Source: Blepharisma stoltei (lineage: Eukaryota > Ciliophora > Heterotrichea > Heterotrichida > Blepharismidae). Taken from it: 64,000 nucleotides of DNA. The notes below the pieces were generated by a model, which searched no databases, had not been told where the DNA came from, and saw only the letters and a list, made by a program, of their open reading frames with translations. The position numbers and the translations under genes were made by a program. The DNA lies in assembly GCA_914767885.1 (NCBI GenBank), contig CAJZBQ010000051.1, forward strand, positions 310,001 to 374,000, read 5' to 3'. Below, piece by piece: positions 32,501 through 42,371 of the stretch. Numbering within the stretch: position 1 is the first letter of the stretch; each line of letters begins with the position of its first letter.

Positions 32501-32612
32501 ATATAATACAGATGAAGATATTTCTAATTGTTATAAAAGTGGCATGAAAGAATGCTTGATTAAGCCTTGCAGTTCAGAAAAAATAATTTCGACAATTTTG
32601 AAATACTCTTAA
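29521..32612 (+). CDS. hybrid histidine kinase 3, split by three insertions
   Basis: Start MMPKELLEEWWDEEIS at 29521 (or Met at 29524). Removing 392, 188 and 352 bp and reading TGA as Trp gives exactly 719 codons to TAA 32610-32612. Same order as the other two: membrane helices, PAS-like LSVIVNAFPDGIFIISDNL, HisKA SVSHELRTPIN, HATPase N box LLSNALKFTL (rebuilt across the second insertion), DTGIGI, GCGLGLHIS, receiver ADDNDFNR and IIMDVEMPQMNGW. Receiver residue order ADDND replaces VDDND. All three insertions lie at places different from those of kinases 1 and 2. Confidence 0.93.
30222..30613. mobile_element. 392-bp insertion in histidine kinase 3 with 9-bp direct repeat
   Basis: AGAAGAGTT at 30222-30230 recurs at 30614-30622. 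Removal joins LDCESEE to LIRIISEITYCDGKKYS, equal in length to the paralogue LNCSSEEIKDTLANIKYCEGKKYS. The interior is GC-richer than typical IES cores and carries no TIR; class undetermined (SINE-like or direct-repeat IES). Confidence 0.8.
31276..31460. mobile_element. 188-bp IES in the HATPase N box of histidine kinase 3
   Basis: Flanked by TTA (31273-31275, 31461-31463). Left end CTCCCAGCGAT, right end GAGGAGGCGATA: only a weak inverted match. Removing 188 bp gives CTT CTT AGT AAT GCA CTT AAA, i.e. LLSNALKF, the ATP-binding N box conserved in all three kinases. Confidence 0.88.
31842..32190. mobile_element. family 1 MITE IES between HATPase and receiver of histidine kinase 3
   Basis: Flanked by TTA (31839-31841, 32191-32193); CTCCCCCCCTCCGTGAGTGAAC at the left and CACTCACGGAGGGGGGGAG at the right. 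The core matches the 17154, 44098 and 55387 copies. The left subterminal hairpin partner is truncated. Excising 352 bp joins NLEIALS to KCLIINKINLPQILIADDND. Confidence 0.93.
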
Positions 32613-32674
32613 ATTATGGTACTTTTAATAGCTTTGTAAAAAACTGTATATTATGCCTTATTGCAGCAACAAAC

Positions 32675-33751
32675 TTACAATGCCAGCACATTTCTCTGAG
32701 CTGAGCATGAACGAGCTGCATTTAATATAATTTCTTTGTATTCAGAAGGAAGTTTCCATTGCTGTAGAGTTTCATTTGTATGTGCGATGATAAAACTATT
32801 TGTGGTATCTTCTTCGACTTTGGTTAATCTTGAAAGAGGAATTCTGCTTTCTAGTATGGATTTAGGTCCGAGAGTGTATATAGCTGCGTCTGTAAGAAGA
32901 AAGAAACAGCTTGATTTCTGGAAAAAGCCTGGATCTTTTGCTGTTGGCTCGAATATCAAAATTTGTTCACCTATATCCCCATTTTTCACAATCGCTTCTA
33001 TAATTTTAGGGTTTTTTTCAAAGTTTTTTAGTGTAAAAAGCTCCTCATCTTTTCCCTTTTTCAGTAACTTCAGAGTTTTTTTTCATTCACCAATAATATT
33101 TCACGGTAAATATTCATTTTTCATCTCTAAAGCAAGCTGTTGGATCCCTTTAAGCAGATCTCCCATTCTTTCGCATTTTAAACATAAATAGCTTTTATCT
33201 TGTATTTTTCTCAAAAATTTAATGATGAGAACCTCTTTGCTTTTTGTCAGATGAAACGATTTTAAAATTTCAATAGGAATCCTCTGAATAAGTTTCAGAT
33301 GGTTCTTGAGATCTAAGACATACACAGCACAGGTGGTAAACATCAATAGCCTCTCGAATTCATCTTTATGAGTAACCTCAATAATATGCAAAAACCCATC
33401 AAGCTCTTCAGCTCTTTCCCCGTTGCACATAGGTTTGCAACTATCTAGGATATCAGCTACTGCTGATTTCTGGTCACGGTTAAGATCAGCTACTGAGTCA
33501 AACTCGTATTCTAAGCATTCCTCAAAATTTTCTGGTGATTTTGATTCAACGCTTTTTGGCTCATAATCTGTGGTTTTCGCTTCAGATTTTTCTTCATGTT
33601 TTGGCCAGTTTAAAGGGCCTACATATCGGTCCCAAAATGATTTTGGTTCATCATGTGAGATATCTATTTTCTTCTCGTCTTTATTGATCTCATAAGATGA
33701 CCCATGCGAGTCTTTAGAGTGAGTTCTTCCACTGCAACAGACGTTTCCCAT
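32675..33751 (-). CDS. N-myristoylated protein with PH/TH1-like halves
   Basis: ATG 33751 to TAA 32675; two TGA read as Trp (EYLPWNIIGEWKK) join two open frames into 358 codons. MGNVCCSG predicts myristoylation and palmitoylation. Two similar segments (about 115-215, LDGFLHIIEVTHKDEFERLLMFTTCAVYVLDLKNHLKLIQRIPIEILKSFHLTKSKEVLIIKF; and about 255-345, ILIFEPTAKDPGFFQKSSCFFLLTDAAIYTL...RIPLSRLTKVEEDTTNSFIIAH) have the alternating beta pattern of PH or myosin-TH1 lipid-binding folds. Function unknown; membrane tethering is likely. Confidence 0.72.
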
Positions 33752-33778
33752 TAAAATTAATTTAAATTCCTAAATTGT

Positions 33779-36700
33779 CTATCTAAAGAATTGGCGAGTT
33801 GGGCTTGAAATTGTGCACTCATCACATCGTTTTGCCCTGCCTGGAATTAGAGGACCTCGGGGTGTATATTTTTTGCCGCATTGAATGCATGGAACCATGT
33901 CACTGTATCCTGCAAAGCCGAGATTCCAAGGCATTGGATCTATCCAGAGTGTATGAAGGGTGATGTATTGGCTTGAAACTGCGCTTTTAAATTCTTCAAA
34001 AGACATTTTCCCATCTTTATCTCTATCAAATATATCAAAAATTCCTCGAACTTGACTAGCAATTTCATCATCTGTAAGAGCCAGACTTTTTGAGGCACTT
34101 GCTGATTTAAGTAAATTAAAAAGTTCATCTCTTTCAATAGCACTGTTACCATTTAAATCATGAGCTCTAAATGCAAACCAAAGCCTTTGCTCAATTGTTC
34201 CATTTCTAAGCACATTTAGTCCTATTATGAAATTTTTATAGTCTACGTATCCAGTCCTTTCCAAGTCTAGCGCATTGAAAATTTCTGCTGTGATCCCAAT
34301 AGCCCTAGGGAATATTTTTCTTATTATTTCTGAAAAGTCCTGAAAAGTAACTTTGCATTCCTGTCCTCCTTTTTTTATTGAATAATTGAAAAACTCATTG
34401 TAAATAGATTCGAGGTCTTGAATTGAAATATTGAATTTATTTTGAAGATCTCTAATGACAGCTTCTTTTCCATACTGCACAGAAGTGCGATCTAGCTGTG
34501 AGATCCAATCGTATCTTCCAGGACATAAATAGAAACTTACTGGTTATCCCTGAAAAATTGGGGAGTTGATAGTTGTAGCCTGAAACAATTAGCTTGATTT
34601 CTGCATAAGGTAAGATAAGAGGAGATGGTATTGGCTTTTGTAGAGACTGTAAAGACTTAAGATATTCTTCAAAGCTTTGCTGGACTGATAAGAAAACTGC
34701 GTGTTGGAGGACTTCTTGGTTGTTGATAGTAATTTTGTCACCTCTTGAGTCAATAAATTCAAGGTTTTTGTCAAATCCATAAGCATTGCTGATCTAAATA
34801 TAATTTACCATGCGTTTTAGTGTGAAGTAGTTTAGGTCATCTTTTTTGAGATTCTGCAGAAGACGGTTATCACCGTTAGGATATCCGTCAGCTTCCATAC
34901 ATTTTATGTGCTAAATAAGCTATACATAGGTTTGAACACAATTCAATATAGTTTCTGCAGTTATTTGGTTTTGAACAAGAAGAAAATAGTTGGCTTGGTG
35001 AAGATGAGTTTTAAAGAACGTTAGCACATTGGTCAAATAGTCAACTATAAGTCTGCTGCGGTCATCTCTGTATGCTTGATATATCTTGATGAACTTTTCG
35101 AGAAGTCCAGATAAGCTTGCTTCAAGCTAATTTGAAATTACATTCACTTCTCCATGATTTACTTGATATAGGTCGTGGCTTCCTTTTTTTACTTCTTCAA
35201 TCAAGATTTTCACAACCTCAAAAAGCTTTGTCGCTTCATCCTGTGTAAAATATTGAGCAAAAATGTTCGACATGTTTAGATCACCTGTCGGCCAGCCCAA
35301 AATCAAAAATTTTTCAAGGACTTGGACACAGTCATGGAGGAACGCAAAGTTGTAGGTGACACAATTGACTCCATATATATTATAGATAATTGGAGAAATC
35401 TCTCTAAAGCACATAAGATGCTGAAATATTGTGCGGATAACTCCTGTCCGAGCCATATCTCTAATTATTGGTTACTCTACTGCCATTCTTGAGTTTGATT
35501 CTATCATCATCTTAATGATCCTCACAGCTTCCCATCTGACTTCAGGGTCTGACGCTATTAAATACTGGAGATGTGAGCTGAGTCTTGAAAGATTGACGAT
35601 TTCCCATGTATAGCCTTTTTGTATCAGATATCTCATCACATTACAAGTATCAAGCTTTACCAACGAATCTCCAGAATTAAATAATAAGTCACTTAGTCTC
35701 GCAAATAGACCAGCTTCAGCTAACAATTGGCACTGTCCTGCATTAACCCATATAATGTTTCTAATTGTTTGCAAAGCTGCTCTTTTTACACTTATTTTTG
35801 GATTCGATAACAAAGCAACTAATCGGTCTAAAAATCTTCTATTAAATTCATCAATAGCAAGAAACGGCAAAACAAATGAGAGTGCAATTAAGCTGTTCGT
35901 CAAAAGATTTTCTTCTTCTTGGACTTGGAAAAGCTGTACAATAACATCTGCAATTTCTACAAGCTCCTGTTGACGGAATGAAGGCTTTGCATATTCTCGA
36001 GGCATGGTAGCGCCACATAGGATGGAAAGAACCCAAGCAGCCCTTACAATTGTGGTCAAGTCAACTGTGAACATTGAAGTCCCTCTCATTAGGATTCTTA
36101 ATATCAAAGGCAAAGCTCCTAACGACAAAATATAATCTCTTATATCGAAATCATGCCTAGACATAAAGCCAATTGCTAAAAGAGCTTGGTCTCTTACCTC
36201 TATGCACTCACTCTCACATAATTCAAGGATTTTAGGAACACTTCCAGTCTGCATTATAAGCTTCTTTGTAAATTTTTGGCATGGATGCAGATAAAATGCT
36301 TCAGGGAGTTCTGGGATTCTTGGACCTGGGGCAAAAAAGGTAATAATTTTTAAGGCTTCCCATTGGATATTTTTGGAGGTATCAAAATTCAAGCATTGTA
36401 AGCATCTTATTATCACATTGTGGTTTATAAGCTGCTCAAATAGCTTCAAAAGATATGGGCTGATTTTCATCCTATCATTTGGGGTTTGGTAAACTGCGAG
36501 AACTCCAAGCATATCTCTGATGTTCTGCAGCCCAGAAAGAATAATATCTACATCTGTATGAAAGATCTGCTCAACCAGCTTCAAGAATTGCATGTCATCT
36601 ATTAATTTCTGAGAAACCTCGTTATAATAAGTCTGCTTTTCAATTTCTGTGAAAACTTGCCCTTCTCCTAAATAATCCCACGTTTCAGTGCGATTTTCCA

Positions 36701-37103
36701 AACTATCAGTAGGCAATAAATTAAACTCAAAGGTTTTATGATTTAGTGAGAATAACTGAGCCATTGCTTTGTGAAGAGCTTCTCTTTCAGAAATGGTATT
36801 TGGGAGATCGGTTCTCAGCTTTGATCTGACAGCTCCATGCTCGTGCAGCCACTTGCAAACGTATTCTAAAAAGTCATCCCAAGTGACCTGGCCGTCACGG
36901 TTTGAATCGAGCTGAGTATGTAAAAAATAGGCTTCTTCAGCTGTGATGTTTATATCATGGGTAAGGGCTGTAGCTATTTGTCTTATTTTGTCCATAGTTA
37001 GGAAGCCTGAGCCATCAGTGTCAACCATTACGAAAACTCGATGAATTTCTTCAATCTCTTCTTGAGATAAAAGACCTTGATGCAATATTGATTGCTCGAC
37101 CAT
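33779..37103 (-). CDS. EF-hand / armadillo (importin-alpha-like) / EF-hand protein with five tiny introns
   Basis: ATG 37103 to TAA 33779. Removing 15-nt introns at 35461-35475, 35127-35141, 34911-34925 and 34794-34808, plus a 16-nt segment at 34525-34540, leaves 1082 codons. N-terminal EF-hands (DTDGSGFLTMDKI about 27-40 and DSNRDGQVTWDDF about 65-78), armadillo-like repeats about 150-560 (RDQALLAIGFMSRHDFDIRDYILSLGALPLILRIL, RAAWVLSILCGATMPREYAKPSF), a helical middle, C-terminal EF-hands (DLNGNSAIERDEL, DRDKDGKMSFEEF) and a terminal Cys pair motif (CIQCGK...CDEC) that may bind zinc. A Ca2+-responsive scaffold is likely; no named orthologue. Confidence 0.8.
34525..34540 (-). other. putative non-canonical 16-nt intron (GT...AT)
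   Basis: Minus-strand GTAAGTTTCTATTTAT. Only removal of 16 nt here joins NFSGITS to PGRYDWISQLDRTSVQYGK in frame, but the 3' end is AT, not AG. The exact boundaries can slide by up to three bases because of flanking repeats. A sequence error is an alternative. Confidence 0.55.
34794..34808 (-). other. 15-nt intron
   Basis: Minus-strand GTAAATTATATTTAG; splicing joins FTLKRM to ISNAYGFDKNLEF. Confidence 0.88.
34911..34925 (-). other. 15-nt intron
   Basis: Minus-strand GTATAGCTTATTTAG; splicing joins NCVQTY to HIKCMEADGYPNGD. Confidence 0.88.
35127..35141 (-). other. 15-nt intron
   Basis: Minus-strand GTAATTTCAAATTAG; splicing joins NHGEVN to LEASLSGLLEKFIK. Confidence 0.9.
35461..35475 (-). 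other. 15-nt intron
   Basis: Minus-strand GTAACCAATAATTAG; splicing turns RMAVE-stop into RMAVEDMARTGVIRTIF. Confidence 0.9.
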
Positions 37104-37469
37104 TTTATTTTAGTCATTTCGTTAATGATCTCGTTTGTATAAACTCCACAGTGATTAATTCTTACAAATTTTTATCATTTCATGACATTAGTTTTGAACT
37201 GTTTTTGATAATATTAATTTCTCCTTAATTTCATGTGAAAATATTTCAAGGCGCATGCTAAATCTTTTTAGTCAGTAAATAGTGGATTTATTATCAAAAT
37301 TGTTTTTCTAATTATTTTGAAGATGCTTTTTAAGAAAAAATTAAGTCAAAATTTTCTATTTTTTAAAAAAATAGCAAAAACATCTTACAATTAATTTAAA
37401 TTTCCTTTAATTTTATCTTTAATTACTTACTATTTTCAGCTCTAGAACTCTCTCAATTTTCATAGTCAT
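37104..37469. other. intergenic region
   Basis: AT-rich spacer, nothing recognised. Confidence 0.4.
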
Positions 37470-38114
37470 TTAAAATAACTCTCTATTCGGCGACACTTCA
37501 TCTGCAAATACTCCTTTAGCAAGCTGCAGCTGCAATGCATAATTCTTAATCTTCTCCTGTCTCAGCTGCTCTCTCAGCTCTTCACACGCTTTTTCCTTTT
37601 CAGCAGCTAATTTCAATTTTTTATGCAGCTTGAGCACAGTCTTTTTCAATGTGGCTGCATCTCGCTTTTGGCTTTCAAACTGGCTTTCAAGCTGATTGTG
37701 TTCTTGCCTCAGCGCGGATAGATACATATTTGAAGTGTGTTCAGTGTGGCGCTTTAAATACATGAACGCTGTTTGAATTGCTGCGTTCTCAGATCCACTC
37801 TGGATTAGATCGTTAATTAGACCTGCAGAATGGGTAGAAGTAGCTTGCTCAATTGATTTTTCTAACTCGAGCTTCTGAATGAAGGAAATGCTGGCTTCAA
37901 AACAGTTTGAAGTCTGGTCTAAAACATAGGAAAGGTCCTCTCTTCTTCTATTGGGGAAAAGATTGTGAAGACGGGTGAGGTTTTCGCTCTTGGAGGGAGT
38001 GACGAGCTCTACTACTTGTGGAATTTGACCATTTGTAGACCTGCAAATTCGTTTAGCGGAGAGGTCTTCAGCGTCTTGTTCGATTCTCAGTCTTTTTCCG
38101 ATTTCAATAGCCAT
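37470..38114 (-). CDS. CUE-like domain and coiled-coil protein
   Basis: 214 codons, ATG 38114, TAA 37470. Residues about 44-84 (LTRLHNLFPNRRREDLSYVLDQTSNCFEASISFIQKL) match the CUE/UBA-like three-helix pattern with the LFP motif, which usually binds ubiquitin. Residues about 120-205 form a long basic coiled coil (SQKRDAATLKKTVLKLHKKLKLAAEKEKACEELREQLRQEKIKN). Likely a ubiquitin-binding adaptor; the domain call rests on pattern only. Confidence 0.65.
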   Translation of the reverse strand: MAIEIGKRLRIEQDAEDLSAKRICRSTNGQIPQVVELVTPSKSENLTRLHNLFPNRRREDLSYVLDQTSNCFEASISFIQKLELEKSIEQATSTHSAGLINDLIQSGSENAAIQTAFMYLKRHTEHTSNMYLSALRQEHNQLESQFESQKRDAATLKKTVLKLHKKLKLAAEKEKACEELREQLRQEKIKNYALQLQLAKGVFADEVSPNRELF

Positions 38115-38606
38115 ATTATAAACTTTTGAATAGGAATTAATTATATGATGCTAGGCTAGTTAAACAGCCTGACGCTGCCGAATGAGCCTTATGACTAACT
38201 TTTTCCTGTGCTTCCATAATTTCTCTTTTTTCCCCTTAATTTTCGTCGATTCCTTTCGCCTCAGTCTTCAATTCCATTAGCTTTGCTAAGGTATTTAAAT
38301 AAAAATCACTATTTAAATAAATTGATAATTTATTAAATCCAAACTTTTATCAAAATTAATCATAAATTAATTTTTTATTTAAGATAAAAACATCTATTGG
38401 GTTACTCTCATGGCTTTATATCCATATATCTATATTAAATTTATTAGTTAAACCTATTGCATACATTAACCAGGAATAGCTATCTTATAACTGGTGATTG
38501 CAATATGAAATAATGAAAATTTGTTGTATATATTAATTTATTTAAATTCAATCAAGAAATTATTAAACCCAATTTTTAAGCTATTTTTTTAGCTTTATTT
38601 AGCCGT
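38115..38606. other. intergenic region
   Basis: AT-rich; no element or frame supported. Confidence 0.4.
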
Positions 38607-39194
38607 CTATGAGGTTCTGATCTTTCTTTCCTTTATAAGTCTATACTTCTTCGCGAGTCTCTCAAGTTGGCCAGATTTTTTGATGTAATCATAGAATTCA
38701 GGTTCAGAATCAGGGTCATACAATAAATTCTTAATGACAGCTCGACGTCTTAGATGCAACTCCATGAATGTCTCTCCAACATAAAGAACGTGATCAACCC
38801 CTCTTCTATAGCCACGATATACGGAAAGGGAGAATGGGATCAATCCAACAAAAATTCTTGCTCCAATAGGATATCCACGCCATGCTGGCAAAAGTGCAAA
38901 TAAAGAGCCCCATGCAGCTCCAGCAACAAGTCCAAGTTTCATCTCGTCGTCTCTGACAATGAAAGATTTTTTGAGTTTGTCATCTACAACTGGATCACCT
39001 GACAAGAAGAAATATGAGAAAGCTTCAAGCATTTTGGTTTGCTTCCAATTAGAAATAAATTTCCCAATAATTGGGAGGTCATTTCCCTCCCTAAGTTCTG
39101 TGGTTTCCAGAATATTACCATACTTTTCCACTAAAGGTTCTCTTTCTTGCCGTAGCTTCTCTAGCTGCTTTGGTGTAAATTGATTGACTGCCAT
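38607..39194 (-). CDS. conserved-looking hypothetical with two hydrophobic segments
   Basis: 195 codons, ATG 39194, TAG/TAA region at 38607. Two adjacent hydrophobic segments (about 89-105, GLVAGAAWGSLFALLP, and 112-128, ARIFVGLIPFSLSVYRG) could form a membrane hairpin; both termini are rich in charged residues, the C-terminus strongly basic (LAKKYRLIKERKIRTS). I do not recognise the family; a small mitochondrial or ER membrane protein is possible but not shown. Confidence 0.6.
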   Translation of the reverse strand: MAVNQFTPKQLEKLRQEREPLVEKYGNILETTELREGNDLPIIGKFISNWKQTKMLEAFSYFFLSGDPVVDDKLKKSFIVRDDEMKLGLVAGAAWGSLFALLPAWRGYPIGARIFVGLIPFSLSVYRGYRRGVDHVLYVGETFMELHLRRRAVIKNLLYDPDSEPEFYDYIKKSGQLERLAKKYRLIKERKIRTS

Positions 39195-39570
39195 TTATTA
39201 GCACCATAATCAATAATTTTAGAATGAACGAATCTATTTAAAGAAGAATCATAGCATCCGCTATAAATTATTGCTAGATTTAAATTGTTATGAAATTTAA
39301 AAATCATTTTAATCTCTAAATTTTAATTATTAAAATCTTCATCTATTGATAATCAAATCTTCATTTTGGTTTAGCAGCCGCTTTCTCTGTACGCCTATTT
39401 CTTTTAAACCCTCCTGCAAGCCTCTCTAATTTCCTGCTGCCCATCTGGCATTTATTCAGTCTCCTATATTAAATTAATATCAATTTTCTTTCATCTGTCT
39501 TCTGAAATAGGACAAAAAGCATGATTAAGAGGAATGCATTAAGTTACATCAGAAAAAATCTTCCTTTTTA
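39195..39570. other. intergenic region
   Basis: Nothing recognised beyond AT-rich sequence; a Cys/Leu codon-like patch about 39370-39470 has no open frame. Confidence 0.35.
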
Positions 39571-40011
39571 TTATTCTAACATTGACTTCCTATCAATAGG
39601 ACACCTTGCATTTTGCTTAAGCCAAATATCGATGCACGCTTTATGATAAACGTGGCCGCACGTCAGTGTTCTCACCATTTCTTCTCTCTTGATGTCAATC
39701 ATACAAATGGGGCAAGTTATACGGCTTTTCCTCAACAATAAATAAGTAGGACTGCTGTCTTCAATCTCATATTCAAATTCTCTTGCTCTGTGCTGGGTAA
39801 ATGAATTAATCCGATGTGTTGAAATCCCACTTGGCCACTTCTCATTACGTTCAAAATCTTCATGGAATCGCAGGTACATTTTTACTTTGCTTTCGTAGGT
39901 CTCGTTCTGGTCAGGGATATATCGTTGGGGACAACTCAATTGAAATTCATTTTGATTGTTGGCTCGGCTCAGAATAGCATTCAAAATATTTGGCTGACTC
40001 ATAATATTCAC
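39571..40011 (-). CDS. RING-H2 finger protein (putative E3 ubiquitin ligase)
   Basis: 146 codons, ATG 40011, TAA 39571. The C-terminal RING-H2 (about 98-140) reads CPICMIDIKREEMVRTLTCGHVYHKACIDIWLKQNARCPIDRK: C-x2-C, C-x-H-x2-H-x2-C, then C-x2-D in place of the final Cys. The last metal ligand pair reads CPID, so the eighth ligand is Asp rather than Cys. No membrane segment; the N-terminus is polar. Probably a soluble E3 acting with an E2. Confidence 0.8.
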   Translation of the reverse strand: MNIMSQPNILNAILSRANNQNEFQLSCPQRYIPDQNETYESKVKMYLRFHEDFERNEKWPSGISTHRINSFTQHRAREFEYEIEDSSPTYLLLRKSRITCPICMIDIKREEMVRTLTCGHVYHKACIDIWLKQNARCPIDRKSMLE

Positions 40012-40107
40012 CCAAAAAATTATAAAATTAATAAAAAATGAGATTTTATGATAGCAATATTAGCCCCTGATAGTAGTTGAAAGAAGCGCAGAAAACTGAA
40101 ATGCTAA

Positions 40108-40607
40108 CTCCCCGCCCACTGTGAACAAACAAAACAATTTTATTCGCTCACGGAGGGTGTTAGAAAAATTATATATAAATTTATAATAAATTATTTTTTC
40201 AAAATTCTAAAAATCCGTATTCGAAATAATTGTAAAACAAATGTTAGTTTAATTTGTGAAATTTTTGTTTTAAAATGCACACTATTTAAAATTAAACAGA
40301 ATTAGTTTAGAAATTTCGTTATATTATATATAATCCCTTGGCTAAATTTCTTATTACCGTTATACGTGCCATTTTCATATGAAATTTCAATTATGAATTT
40401 GCCGCACTGAAATGTGCGTTTTGAAACTTATATTTGATTTCCACATACCAAATTCAAAATGGCATGCATATGAATGATGAGAAATAAATGCAACGAACTA
40501 TATCACTTATATATCGATTAAAATATTTTATATTAAAAAAATTTTTTGCTCTGGATTTTACCCAAAAAATAGGGATTTTCTGATGCATTTGCTCACTTAA
40601 GGAGGGG
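40108..40607. mobile_element. family 1 MITE, diverged, with a nested insertion
   Basis: Flanked by TAA (40105-40107, 40608-40610). Ends CTCCCCGCCCACTGTGAAC and TTTGCTCACTTAAGGAGGGG; a subterminal TATTCGCTCACGGAGGG follows the left end. The core matches other copies up to about 40330, is interrupted by about 170 bp of unrelated sequence, and resumes with TATCACTTATATATC at about 40500. Confidence 0.8.
40330..40500. mobile_element. insertion nested in the MITE at 40108-40607
   Basis: Lies between the two halves of the conserved MITE core. Near its ends ACGTGCCATTTTCATATGAA (about 40365) and, in reverse complement, GCATGCCATTTTGAATTTGG (about 40450-40470) form an imperfect inverted repeat. Boundaries are approximate. 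Confidence 0.55.
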
Positions 40608-40887
40608 TAAGTAGATCTAGCTAATTTTGATTGCTATTACGGTTTTATGAAATCTATTATTAATATTTAGCTTATTATCATATAAAAAAGCAAGTAGCAG
40701 CTGCAATATTCTTAAATACTTTACTGTCAAATTTAATTACTAATTATAAGCCAATTGTATTTCTATATTTATATGCATCTCGATTTAAAGCACTTATTCC
40801 TCGATTCTATGAAGAGCTTATATCTTAGCATTGCTGCGTTTAATTTTCTATTAAGGACTTTATCTAAATCTATACTCTAAAGTTAAA

Positions 40888-42276
40888 TTATAGTTTAGGA
40901 GATGGGCTTCTAAGCGCTCTTCTTAAGTTTTCTTCGATAGCAGTAATGAAATCTTGTGTGTTAAGCCAATGCTCTCTTCTCATGTTGCTGCCATGAATGC
41001 ACAAAGCCAGATCCTTCGTCATCTTTCCGCCCTCAACTGTCTGTATCACTACTCTCTCAAGCATGTCACAGAAATGCTTCAATTGCAAATTATTATCAAG
41101 CTGCGCCCTATATGCCAAGCCTCTAGTCCAAGCAAAAATACTAGCAATTGGGTTTGTCGAGGTTTCTCTTCCTTTTTGATGTTCTCTATAATGTCTCGTT
41201 ATAGTTCCATGTGCTGCCTCAGATTCCAAAGCCCCTGTAGGTGACGTCAAAACACTTGTCATTAATCCAAGCGAACCATACCCTTGCGCTACAATGTCGC
41301 TTTGAACATCTCCATCATAATTCTTGCAAGCCCACAAAAAGCCTCCAGAGCTTTTAATAGTTTGTGCAACCATATCGTCAATAAGTCTATGCTCATATAT
41401 CAGTCCTGCAGAGTCAAATCTTGCCTTGTATTCTTGCAGATAAATTCTTTCAAAGATGTCTTTAAATCTGCCATCATATTTCTTAAGAATTGTATTTTTG
41501 CTGCTGAAATAAAGCGGATATTTCCTTTCAAGGGCGTAATCAAAGCAAGCTCTGGCAAATTCTTGTATTGACTCGTCTGTGTTGTACATTCCCATTACAA
41601 TACCAGGAGACTTAAAATCGAAAATTTCATGGGTTTGAGCAGGGCCATTTTTAGGGGTGACTACAAGTTGGACCTTGGCAGGGCTTGCAATTACAAGATC
41701 AGTCGCTCTGTATTGGTCAGCATGTGCATGCCTGCCAATTACAATGGGTTTTGTCCAGCCTGGGACCAATCTCGGGATGTTTTTCATGATGATTGGCTCT
41801 CTGAAGACTGTGCCTCTAAGTTCATTTCTGATGGTGCCATTTGGGGACTTCCACATCTTTTTCAGCTTGAACTCTTCAACTCTTTGTTCGTCAGGGGTTA
41901 TCGTTGCACATTTGATTCCGACTTTGCATTGAAGTATTGCCCTTGCAGATTCTAATGTCACATTATCATCTGTCGCGTCTCTGTTTTCCATACCTAAGTC
42001 AAAATATAAAATTGGTAGGTCAACGAAAGGAAGAATAAGTTTTTCTTTGATCAGATGCCAGATGATTCGTGCCATTTCATCTCCATCGAGCTCAGCAACA
42101 GGATTCCTGACTTGAATTTTCTGGACCTCCATTTTATCAACAAGGATCAGGAATATTTTTTTAGGAATTAGAAAGGATTTAGCTTGCTGCAACAATAGAA
42201 AGCTGAAAAATGCTTTTAATTGGAAAAAATTAGTTGGCAAATTATAATTTGAGCAAATAGTCAAGCCTTTTAGCAT
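40888..42276 (-). CDS. NADP-dependent isocitrate dehydrogenase
   Basis: Eukaryotic NADP-IDH: decarboxylates isocitrate to 2-oxoglutarate. From Met at 42132 the protein aligns with the family start ([28 protein letters not shown]). Signatures: [23 protein letters not shown] (Arg/Asp substrate loop), [25 protein letters not shown] (dimer metal site), and [31 protein letters not shown] (NADP binding). The frame stays open for 48 more codons to Met 42276, giving a hydrophobic N-terminal extension that could be a mitochondrial or other targeting sequence; either start is possible. Ends TAA 40888. Confidence 0.93.
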   Translation of the reverse strand: MLKGLTICSNYNLPTNFFQLKAFFSFLLLQQAKSFLIPKKIFLILVDKMEVQKIQVRNPVAELDGDEMARIIWHLIKEKLILPFVDLPILYFDLGMENRDATDDNVTLESARAILQCKVGIKCATITPDEQRVEEFKLKKMWKSPNGTIRNELRGTVFREPIIMKNIPRLVPGWTKPIVIGRHAHADQYRATDLVIASPAKVQLVVTPKNGPAQTHEIFDFKSPGIVMGMYNTDESIQEFARACFDYALERKYPLYFSSKNTILKKYDGRFKDIFERIYLQEYKARFDSAGLIYEHRLIDDMVAQTIKSSGGFLWACKNYDGDVQSDIVAQGYGSLGLMTSVLTSPTGALESEAAHGTITRHYREHQKGRETSTNPIASIFAWTRGLAYRAQLDNNLQLKHFCDMLERVVIQTVEGGKMTKDLALCIHGSNMRREHWLNTQDFITAIEENLRRALRSPSPKL

Positions 42277-42371
42277 TTTTATAAATAATAATTAAGGTTA
42301 GCTTGATTAATTTAATAAAAGTCGAGATTTAGAGGTATAGGGTTAATTAAATATTTAAAACATCAGCAGAT

